From Abyssibacter sp. (GTDB lineage Bacteria; Pseudomonadota; Gammaproteobacteria; Nevskiales; OUC007), in assembly GCA_023146115.1 (NCBI GenBank), contig JAGLCS010000001.1, forward strand, positions 1 to 51,852: DNA of 51,852 nucleotides, given 5' to 3'. Under the pieces are notes generated by a model that had not been told where the DNA came from, made no database searches, and worked only from the letters and a program-made list of their open reading frames with translations. A program made the translations under genes and the position numbers. Numbering within the stretch: position 1 is the first letter of the stretch; every line of letters begins with the position of its first letter. Below are positions 25,870 to 32,799 of this stretch, piece by piece.

Positions 25870-26733
25870 ATGAGTGAAAATACCTACAGCAGCTACCTGC
25901 ACCTGGACCAGCTGCTTTCGGCGCAGGACTGCGCCACCGAGGCGGATAGCGAACTGCTGTTTCTGACGATTCATCAGGCCAAGGAGCTTTGGTTCAAACT
26001 GATGATTCATGAGCTCGAAGGTGCCCGGCGCGCGTTGTATGCCGGCGACGAGATGCGGGCTTACAAGATTCTGTCGCGGGTGCATCAGATCCAGCTGGTG
26101 CAGATCCGAACCTGGGACGTGCTCTCGACGCTGTCGCCCACCGAGTTTCAGGTGTTTCGCGAAAGCGTGGGCCGTGACGGCGCCTCCGGATTCCAGTCAG
26201 TCCAGAATCGCGAGATCGAGTTCCTGCTGGGCGAAAAGCAGCGCATTCGCAGCTTCGACACCGGCGAGTCGGTTCGCGAGGTTGACGTGATCGCGATGCA
26301 TCGCGACCCGGCCGTGCAGGAAAGGCTCACCCGGCGTTGCGCCGAGCCCAGCATCTACGACGCGGCAATTCATCTGCTGTCACAGCGGTTTCCGCAATCC
26401 GGCATCGCGCCGCGCCCGGAGCAGGGCGGCGACTACAGCGATGGGCGCGCAAGCGATCCGGCCGTGTTCGCGACCTGGAAACGGATTTACGACGATCAGG
26501 GCGAATACATGTCGCTGTTCCAGCTGGGCGAGCGCCTGGTCGATCTGGAAGACGCTTTCCGGCGCTGGCGCTTCCGGCACCTGACCACGGTGGCGCGGGT
26601 TATCGGCCGCTCCACCGGGACCGGTGGCTCGGCCGGGTTGCGGTATCTGCAACAGACCGCCATCGAAGGCATGGAGGATTTTCTGTTCCCTGAACTGTGG
26701 CAGGTGCGCAACGCGATCTTCGAGGGGCAGTGA
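25870..26733 (+). CDS. kynA: Tryptophan 2,3-dioxygenase
   Basis: A 287-residue heme enzyme that opens the indole ring of L-tryptophan to N-formylkynurenine. His35 in FLTIHQAKELWFKL is the active-site histidine, His237 in FRHLTTVARVIG the heme ligand, and GTGGSAGLRYL the substrate loop. Length matches the Xanthomonas enzyme. AGGAGAG lies before the ATG. kynB and kynU are not next to it, so the rest of the kynurenine route must be elsewhere. Confidence 0.95.
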   Translation: MSENTYSSYLHLDQLLSAQDCATEADSELLFLTIHQAKELWFKLMIHELEGARRALYAGDEMRAYKILSRVHQIQLVQIRTWDVLSTLSPTEFQVFRESVGRDGASGFQSVQNREIEFLLGEKQRIRSFDTGESVREVDVIAMHRDPAVQERLTRRCAEPSIYDAAIHLLSQRFPQSGIAPRPEQGGDYSDGRASDPAVFATWKRIYDDQGEYMSLFQLGERLVDLEDAFRRWRFRHLTTVARVIGRSTGTGGSAGLRYLQQTAIEGMEDFLFPELWQVRNAIFEGQ

Positions 26734-26771
26734 CCGCGCCGTCCCGATCAGCCGCTAACGTGGGTCAATGA

Positions 26772-26797
26772 AACGTTACATCGTGCAATGTAACGTT
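26772..26797. promoter_or_regulatory. 26-bp palindromic operator upstream of the flavin monooxygenase
   Basis: AACGTTACAT and ATGTAACGTT are perfect 10-bp arms around CGTGCA. GATAAT at 26801-26806 may be a -10 box, so the palindrome would cover the -35 region. The size and symmetry suit a TetR-type repressor, but none is encoded nearby. It could also act as a hairpin after kynA, though no T-run follows. Confidence 0.6.
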
Positions 26798-26879
26798 CCG
26801 GATAATTCTGGCATAGTTCACGGCCCGGGTTTGCTCCATGCAATCCGGTCAAAACGCATGGATGGAGGCGAAAGACACC

Positions 26880-28376
26880 ATGAAGACAACGACTGTTGAC
26901 GTACTCGTCATCGGGGCCGGCCTGTCCGGTATCGGCATGGCTTGCCACGTGGCCAAGGAGTGCCCGAGCATGAGCCTTGCGATTGTCGAGCGCAGGCAAC
27001 GGCTGGGCGGCACCTGGGATCTGTTCCGTTATCCCGGCATTCGGTCCGATTCCGACATGTTCAGCTTTGGATACAAGTTCCGGCCCTGGCACGCGCTCAA
27101 GGTGCTGGCCGATGGTCCGTCGATTCGCGAATACATCGGAGAGACGGCGCGCGAATACGGCGTCGAGGACCACATCCACTACGGTCTCAAGACGGTGCGC
27201 GCGAACTGGAACAGCGCGCGGCGCCGCTGGCTTGTGACCGCGACGAACGAAGCGGCCGGCGAAGACGAGCAGTTCGAGTGCCGGTTCCTGATTCCCTGCA
27301 CCGGGTACTACAACTACGACCACGGCCACATGCCGGACTTTCCGGGCGCCGACGCGTTCAAGGGTCAACTCATCCATCCACAGCACTGGCCGGAGGATCT
27401 GGACTACACCGGCAAGCAGGTGGTGGTCATCGGCAGCGGCGCAACATCGGTGACCCTGGTGCCAGCAATGGCCGGCAAGGCGGCGCATGTGACGATGCTG
27501 CAGCGGTCGCCCAGCTACATTTTCAGCGTTCCGGGCTTCGACAAGCTATCCGAGACCCTGGGCAAAGTGCTGCCGTCTTCGATGGTCTACGGCATGGCGC
27601 GCAAGCGGAATATTGTTCTTCAGCGCCTGATCTACAAGGCGGCGAAACGCTGGCCGGCGGCCACGCGCAAGATGTTGCTGTCCGGCGTCCGGCGCAAGTT
27701 GGGTAAGAACGCCGACATGTCGCATTTCGAGCCCAGCTACAACCCTTGGGATGAGCGCCTGTGCGCGGTACCGGATGGCGATCTGTTCGAAACCCTGCGC
27801 AGTGGTGATGCCTCGATTGTCACCGACCATATCGAGACCTTCACCGAATCCGGCATCCGGCTGAAATCCGGTCGCGAGCTGGAAGCCGACATCATCATCT
27901 CGGCCACCGGCCTGGAACTGCAGATGCTCGGCGGCATGGACTTGCAGATCGATGGCGAGAGCAAATCGGCCAGCGAGCGCATGACGTACAAGGGTGTGAT
28001 GGTCGAGGACGTGCCGAATTTCGGCTACATCTTCGGCTACATCAACGCACCGTGGACGCTGAAGGCGGATCTGGCGGCCGAGTACCTGTGCCGGTTGCTG
28101 CGTCACATGGACAGCAACCACTATGAGGTGGTCGCGGCCCACGATGACGACGGCGTTCGCGTGCCCGGCGAGTCGATCATGGACGAGCTGGCCTCAGGCT
28201 ACGTGCGTCGGGGCGCACAGGGTTTGCCGCGCCAGGGAACGAGGCTGCCGTGGCGGGTGTTGCATAACTACGAGCGTGACTGCGACATGCTGCTGAAGGA
28301 CCCCATCGAAGATGGCGTGCTGCGGTTCGAGGCCGCGGGCACCGTGCAGGCGGGCGAGACGGCGGCGGCTGCCTGA
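26880..28376 (+). CDS. Flavin-containing monooxygenase, Baeyer-Villiger type
   Basis: 498 residues from the ATG at 26880. FAD-binding GAGLSG at 12-17, NADP-binding GSGATS at 185-190 and, between them, the Baeyer-Villiger fingerprint FKGQLIHPQHWP (160-171). RLGGTWDLFRYPGIRSDSD is also typical. Such enzymes insert oxygen next to a carbonyl or oxidise S/N atoms; the substrate is unknown. A palindromic operator lies about 85 bp upstream. It ends 10 bp from the convergent AraC regulator gene. Confidence 0.88.
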   Translation: MKTTTVDVLVIGAGLSGIGMACHVAKECPSMSLAIVERRQRLGGTWDLFRYPGIRSDSDMFSFGYKFRPWHALKVLADGPSIREYIGETAREYGVEDHIHYGLKTVRANWNSARRRWLVTATNEAAGEDEQFECRFLIPCTGYYNYDHGHMPDFPGADAFKGQLIHPQHWPEDLDYTGKQVVVIGSGATSVTLVPAMAGKAAHVTMLQRSPSYIFSVPGFDKLSETLGKVLPSSMVYGMARKRNIVLQRLIYKAAKRWPAATRKMLLSGVRRKLGKNADMSHFEPSYNPWDERLCAVPDGDLFETLRSGDASIVTDHIETFTESGIRLKSGRELEADIIISATGLELQMLGGMDLQIDGESKSASERMTYKGVMVEDVPNFGYIFGYINAPWTLKADLAAEYLCRLLRHMDSNHYEVVAAHDDDGVRVPGESIMDELASGYVRRGAQGLPRQGTRLPWRVLHNYERDCDMLLKDPIEDGVLRFEAAGTVQAGETAAAA

Positions 28377-28386
28377 TCGGTGTGGC

Positions 28387-29445
28387 TCAGCGCCACCGCG
28401 CCTGGCGGTAGCTGGCCGGGGATTCTCCGGTCCAGCGCTTGAAGGCATGAATGAAGCTGGCCGCGTCGGAATAGCCGAGGCGGCTGGCGACTTCATCGAG
28501 CTTCAGTTGCGCGGTGGTCAACAGCTCTTCAGCCAGCGCGCGACGCACCTCGTCACTCAAGCTGCGGAACGAGGTGCCTTCTTCCATCAGCTTGCGCCGC
28601 AGCGTTCTTGGTGAGAGATGCAATTCGCCTGCGATGGCAGTGCAATCCGGCATGCGGTGTGGCGACCGCAACAGCCGATCTCTTACCTGCATCGATAGTC
28701 CCTGGCGAGCCTGCTTGCGTTGCATCAGGCGGCGGCAGTGGTCCTCGCAGGCGCGGGCAATCAGGGCATCGCCCCGTGGCAAGGGTGTGTCGAGAAACCC
28801 AGGCTGAAAAACAACCCGATGCCGCGGCTGATCGAAGCAGGGCCTGACGCCGCAGATCGGTTCAAAGGCCCGTGCATACGCGGGTTGTGGCATTGCGAAA
28901 TCAACGCGCTGAAACGGACGGGCGCCGGGCATGATCTCGGTGATGGCATTTGCCATCGCGGCAAAGTCGCGCTCCAACACGAAGCGCCGCACCGCGGCAG
29001 GCACGTGGGCATCGTCCAGCGTCAGCAGGCCCGTGGCATCGTGCACCGCCAAGTCGAAGCGGACGAACGCAAAGCTGAGATCGAGATAACGCAGGGCGAT
29101 AGCCGCCAGGGCGCGAGGTGTCGGGCTGGTGGCCAGCGCGAAGCCCCAGACGCCGTAGATGCCGAGGTGATACCGCGCGCCGGCTTCCAGACCCAGCGCT
29201 GGCACATCGGGGAGGGCGGCAACGAGATTGCCGATCACCCGCAATTCCTGTTCAGGCGTGATGTCCCGGTGTGGTGCCGCAATGTCGGCGGCCGTGAGCC
29301 CGGTTGATGCGAGACAGTCTTCGGCGTCCAGGCCATGGTCTGCCGCAAGCCGCACCAGCAACTGGACACTGACGATGCTGCGCGTGATTGAGCGTGGCAA
29401 CTCGCCATGGCTGGGCATGGGCGTGCCGGTTTGCGGGATCGTCAT
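28387..29445 (-). CDS. AraC-family regulator (OruR/ArgR-like N-terminal domain)
   Basis: 352 residues from the ATG at 29445, which has GGAGG 6 nt upstream. The N-terminal ligand domain (about 25-220) is of the type found in AraC proteins controlling oxygenase and catabolic genes. The C-terminal double HTH ends LDEVASRLGYSDAASFIHAFKRWTGESPASYRQ, the AraC signature. The gene lies tail to tail with the flavin monooxygenase, its likely but unproven target. Confidence 0.85.
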   Translation of the reverse strand: MTIPQTGTPMPSHGELPRSITRSIVSVQLLVRLAADHGLDAEDCLASTGLTAADIAAPHRDITPEQELRVIGNLVAALPDVPALGLEAGARYHLGIYGVWGFALATSPTPRALAAIALRYLDLSFAFVRFDLAVHDATGLLTLDDAHVPAAVRRFVLERDFAAMANAITEIMPGARPFQRVDFAMPQPAYARAFEPICGVRPCFDQPRHRVVFQPGFLDTPLPRGDALIARACEDHCRRLMQRKQARQGLSMQVRDRLLRSPHRMPDCTAIAGELHLSPRTLRRKLMEEGTSFRSLSDEVRRALAEELLTTAQLKLDEVASRLGYSDAASFIHAFKRWTGESPASYRQARWR

Positions 29446-29527
29446 CGATCCTCCGTGTCTCCTCGAACAGCGGTTGTTCAACCCGCTTTGCCCGCAATCT
29501 ACGCGGGCGACGAGGCCGCGGTCCACT

Positions 29528-30268
29528 TCATAAGCTGCGGCGGTCGCCCTCATCGCGCAGGGAAAACGGGGTGAAATGCGTGTCGATGTCGTAGGTATCC
29601 AACTGCTCGGAGCGCTTCAACCAGCCCACCGCCACGTAGGTGAGCGGGGTGAGCACGACTTCCACCGCCACCTTGAACACGAAATTGAAGACCATCACGA
29701 CGAGCAGGGTGTCGGTCTCCCAGAGCCCGTAGAACGCCAGCGGATAGAAGATCAGCGAATCGATGCCCTGCCCGAACACGGTGGAGCCGATGGTGCGGGT
29801 CCATAGCCAGCGACCACCCGTCCAGATTTTCATCCGCGCGAGTACGTAAGAGTTCACGAAATCGCCGACCCAGTACGCCAGGATGCTGGCCGCGACTATT
29901 CGGCCGGTCGATCCGAACACCACCTCCAGGGCGGGCTGTAGCTGGGCGTTGTACGGTGTGTCCGCTGCGGGCATATGCAGGACAACCCAGGCCATGATGC
30001 TGGCGAAAATCACTGCCGCGAATCCGGCCCAGATGGCGCGCCTCGCTCGGGCATAACCATAAACCTCGGTGAGAATGTCGCCGAAGATGTAGCTGATCGG
30101 AAAGAACAGGTTGCCGGCACCGAAGCTGACCAGCCCGACGATCGGCAGTGTCACGGCACAGACCTTGGCGGGGCCGATCAGGTTCGAGCAAAGCAGGACC
30201 GCCACCATGCCGACGAGGCAGAAATCGTAGTAGCGAAACGCGGTGATCTGTTGCGGACGATGCGTCAC
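29528..30268 (-). CDS. yhhQ: Queuosine precursor transporter (YhhQ/VUT family)
   Basis: About 246 residues from the GTG at 30268, chosen because AGGGG lies 8 nt upstream and it gives a compact membrane protein; ATGs at 30352 and 30367 are alternatives. Six or so membrane segments, with ISYIFGDILTEVYGYARARRAIW, DFVNSYVLARMKIWTGGRWLWTRT and the GQGIDSLIFYPLAF stretch typical of the family. YhhQ imports preQ0/preQ1 for tRNA queuosine modification. It is 82 bp from the AraC gene and divergent from the repair genes. Confidence 0.85.
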   Translation of the reverse strand: MTHRPQQITAFRYYDFCLVGMVAVLLCSNLIGPAKVCAVTLPIVGLVSFGAGNLFFPISYIFGDILTEVYGYARARRAIWAGFAAVIFASIMAWVVLHMPAADTPYNAQLQPALEVVFGSTGRIVAASILAYWVGDFVNSYVLARMKIWTGGRWLWTRTIGSTVFGQGIDSLIFYPLAFYGLWETDTLLVVMVFNFVFKVAVEVVLTPLTYVAVGWLKRSEQLDTYDIDTHFTPFSLRDEGDRRSL

Positions 30269-30415
30269 GGAGCGGCCCCTGAAACCCTGCGACCAAGAGT
30301 GCGTCGCTACGGTCGTCCCGTCCAACCCCGCAGAACCCGTGGCCGGTTTCATTACGCGCAGGGTCATGTCCGAAAACGGCGAGTCTTTCTGATCGGGCCG
30401 GACTAGACTGCCGCC

Positions 30416-31861
30416 ATGACCTTGGAACCCGACATCTGCTACGCGGCGATGCAGGCGCGCGACAGCCGTTTCGACGGCGAGTTTTTTGTCGGCGTGTCCA
30501 GCACCGGGATCTTCTGCCGGCCGGTTTGCACCGTGCGCCTTCCGCACCGTGACCGCTGCACTTACTACGCCAATGCCGCGTCCGCCGAAGCGGCCGGGTA
30601 TCGCCCGTGTTTGCGGTGTCGGCCGGAGCTGGCGCCCGGCTCGTCCAGGGTCGATGCCGTGTCCCGGACCGCGGCCCGGGTTTTCGCACGCATTGATGCT
30701 GGCGCGTTGACCGATGACAGCCTCGATGCCCTGGCGGCGGAGTTCGATCTGAGCGCGCGTCAGCTGCGGCGGGTGGTCGAGCAGGAGTATGGCGTCTCAC
30801 CGGTGCAGCTGGCACAGACGCGTCGCCTGTTATTGGCAAAGCAGTTGATTGCCGACACGCAGCTGCCGATGGCCGACGTTGCGTTCGCCGCAGGCTTCTC
30901 CAGCGTGCGCCGATTCAACCACCTGTTTCGCAGTCGCTATGGCATGAATCCGACGGCAATGCGTCGAGGCACAGCGGCCGCCGAGGCCGGGCGCGTGGTG
31001 CTCAAGCTCGGCTATCGACCGCCGTTGCACTGGGAGGGGCTGGCGGGCTTTCTGTCGAGCCGGGGCGCCACGGTTGTGGAACGCGTCGACCGGGGCGTTT
31101 ATCGGCGCACGGTGCAGGTGGGCGAGACGACAGGCTGGCTGCAGGCCGAACCCGATACCGGCAAGCACCAACTGAGGCTCACGGTGTCGGAGTCGCTGGT
31201 TCCGATGCTGCGACATCTGCTCGCCGGCGTCCGCCACCTGTTCGACCTGAACGCAAGCCCGGCGGCGATCGATGCTTATCTAGGCCAGGATGCGCTGATG
31301 GCCGGTTTCGTCCAACGGGCGCCGGGGTTGCGGATTCCTGGCGCGCTGGATGGGTTCGAGGTGGCGTTGCGGGCCATTCTCGGGCAACAGATCTCGGTCA
31401 AGGCGGCCACCACCGTGTTCGGGCGGTTCGCGCAGACATTCGGCCGTCCGGTGGATACGCCGTGGCCAGAGCTAAGCCGCGCGGCCCCGACGGCCGAGGT
31501 GTTGGCGCAGGCGCCCCTGCAGCAGATCATCGACCAGGGGATGACGCAGCGCCGGGCGCAGACCGTCCAGACCCTGGCGCGATGCGTGGCGGACGGCGAG
31601 ATCGTGCTCACCCCGAGCGCCGATGTGGCCGCGACGCAGGCAGCTCTGCTGGCCTTGCCCGGCATCGGCCCGTGGACAGTTCAATACCTGACCATGCGGG
31701 CGCTGGGCCAACCGGATGCCCTGCCGGCCAGCGACCTTGGTTTGATGCGAGCCGCTGCCTGCGACAAACCGGCTGAGTTATTGGCCAGGGCAGAGGCCTG
31801 GAGACCCTGGCGCAGCTACGCCGCCATGCATCTGTGGCAATCACTGACGCGACCGGACTAG
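30416..31861 (+). CDS. alkA: Ada-AlkA fusion: 3-methyladenine DNA glycosylase II with Ada sensor domain
   Basis: A 481-residue fusion. Residues 1-75 form the Ada zinc domain with Cys34, Cys38, Cys65 and Cys68 ([12 protein letters not shown]); Cys34 corresponds to the E. coli Ada methyl-acceptor Cys38. Residues about 80-185 form an AraC-type HTH ([25 protein letters not shown]). The rest is AlkA, with helix-hairpin-helix [17 protein letters not shown] and catalytic Asp440 (PASDLGL). One protein can thus sense methyl-phosphotriesters, bind DNA and excise alkylated bases. It precedes ogt in the same direction. Confidence 0.93.
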   Translation: MTLEPDICYAAMQARDSRFDGEFFVGVSSTGIFCRPVCTVRLPHRDRCTYYANAASAEAAGYRPCLRCRPELAPGSSRVDAVSRTAARVFARIDAGALTDDSLDALAAEFDLSARQLRRVVEQEYGVSPVQLAQTRRLLLAKQLIADTQLPMADVAFAAGFSSVRRFNHLFRSRYGMNPTAMRRGTAAAEAGRVVLKLGYRPPLHWEGLAGFLSSRGATVVERVDRGVYRRTVQVGETTGWLQAEPDTGKHQLRLTVSESLVPMLRHLLAGVRHLFDLNASPAAIDAYLGQDALMAGFVQRAPGLRIPGALDGFEVALRAILGQQISVKAATTVFGRFAQTFGRPVDTPWPELSRAAPTAEVLAQAPLQQIIDQGMTQRRAQTVQTLARCVADGEIVLTPSADVAATQAALLALPGIGPWTVQYLTMRALGQPDALPASDLGLMRAAACDKPAELLARAEAWRPWRSYAAMHLWQSLTRPD

Positions 31862-31872
31862 GGGGGGCAGCA

Positions 31873-32367
31873 ATGTCTCGATACCAAACTCAAATGGACA
31901 GCCCGATCGGGCCACTGACATTGATCAGCGATGGCGCCTCGCTGTGCGGCGTGTCCATGGATGGACCGCAGCGGCTTGCCATGACGGCCGATCGCATGGC
32001 CGCAGAAGATGATGTGCTTGCCGAAACACGGCGTCAGCTCACCGAATACTTCGCCGGTACGCGAACGACGTTCGACGTGCCGCTGGCCGGGACGGGGACC
32101 GCGTTCCAGCAAACAGTCTGGGCGGCGTTGTGCGGCATCGCCTTCGGCTGCACCGAATCCTATGGCGGCCTGGCGAGCCGGATCGGATCACCCACGGCAT
32201 CGCGGGCGGTCGGCATGGCGAACGGTCGCAATCCGATCGCGATCATCGTGCCCTGTCATCGCGTGATCGGAGCGAACGGACGGTTGACCGGTTATGCCGG
32301 CGGCTTGGAGCGCAAGCAATGGTTGCTCGCACACGAAGCGCGCATTGCGGGGCTGCGGTTGTCCTGA
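31873..32367 (+). CDS. ogt: Methylated-DNA--protein-cysteine methyltransferase
   Basis: 164 residues. [18 protein letters not shown] contains acceptor Cys128 (PCHR), and [12 protein letters not shown] matches the family helix. It repairs O6-methylguanine by transferring the methyl group to itself. The ATG at 31873 lies 11 bp after the Ada-AlkA stop, with a G-rich ribosome-binding site, so the two are co-expressed for the alkylation response. Confidence 0.94.
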   Translation: MSRYQTQMDSPIGPLTLISDGASLCGVSMDGPQRLAMTADRMAAEDDVLAETRRQLTEYFAGTRTTFDVPLAGTGTAFQQTVWAALCGIAFGCTESYGGLASRIGSPTASRAVGMANGRNPIAIIVPCHRVIGANGRLTGYAGGLERKQWLLAHEARIAGLRLS

Positions 32368-32386
32368 GCCGAACTGAGCGTGTCAT
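32350..32386 (-). pseudogene. Possible remnant start of a ParE-like toxin
   Basis: An ATG at 32386 overlaps the stop of the decayed antitoxin (TGATG), and the next codons read [13 protein letters not shown]. This resembles the start of ParE/RelE-type toxins of this linkage. It runs at once into the 3' end of ogt, so at most a dozen codons survive. The identification is tentative because the segment is so short. Confidence 0.3.
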
Positions 32387-32583
32387 CAGTAGCCTTCTTC
32401 CTGTTGATGTCGCGCCGTCAGCACGGTCACCGTGGTGTCGTCTTGGATTCGGCGGTGTCCGATCTGTCTGTCGATCGCGTCCTCGACAAAGCTGCTCGGC
32501 GTTTCGCCCTCGCGAAGCGCGTTCTCGGCATTCTCGCGTCACTTCCGGGTGACACGGAGCGACGGAATAGTTGCAGTTTTCGT
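32386..32583 (-). pseudogene. Decayed RHH-type antitoxin gene
   Basis: The minus-strand frame reads (T)KTATIPSLRVTRK, then a TGA (32539-32541), then RENAENALREGETPSSFVED and AIDRQIGHRRIQ, ending HQQEEGY at the TGA 32386-32388. It matches the antitoxin pattern MKTxTxPSLRVxxxLRxxAExxLxEGETLSxFVExAI. Two lesions are visible: the expected ATG is ACG (32581-32583), and one codon is TGA. A GGAG ribosome-binding site remains 7 nt upstream of the dead start. The toxin seems lost against the ogt 3' end. The gene assignment rests on recalled family pattern. Confidence 0.65.
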
Positions 32584-32596
32584 CCAAGGCTCCTGC

Positions 32597-32616
32597 TGCA
32601 TTGCATATGCGATGCA
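32597..32616. promoter_or_regulatory. Near-palindrome upstream of the decayed antitoxin
   Basis: TGCATTGCATATGCGATGCA is self-complementary except for one symmetric mismatch pair, with a GCATATGC core. It lies 14 bp upstream of the dead start codon, where an autoregulatory operator would be expected. The intact PIN/RHH module has its palindrome in the same position. Confidence 0.4.
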
Positions 32617-32799
32617 AGCTGCGCAGTCGGAGGAACTGGGGCAAGTCTGGTTGCCCGATGGCCGTTCGAATCGATCGCTTGGCCGGTTCTGTCATTTCAT
32701 CCCATGAGCGTCCAGGCGTAGGATCCAGGCCGTTGCCATGGATATCGGCGACAGCAGACGGCCATCAATACCAACACAAGGCCGTCAGGAGGAGACGAC

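Larger units (their letters stand above)
32368..32799. other. Gap between ogt and the heme lipoprotein gene
   Basis: 432 bp with no intact gene. It holds the decayed toxin-antitoxin remnant (32350-32616) and, from about 32620 to 32799, the leader of the next gene. That leader has no open frame worth calling; AGGAGG precedes the ATG at 32800. Confidence 0.6.

Noticed and set aside
24334..26085. 583-codon minus-strand frame opposite ampG, Rieske and kynA genes
   Set aside because: Composition is Arg/His/Gln-rich; three well-supported plus-strand genes occupy the same DNA.
32243..32695. 150-codon minus-strand frame after ogt
   Set aside because: It is in a different phase from the decayed antitoxin, has no motif, and overlaps the ogt 3' end.
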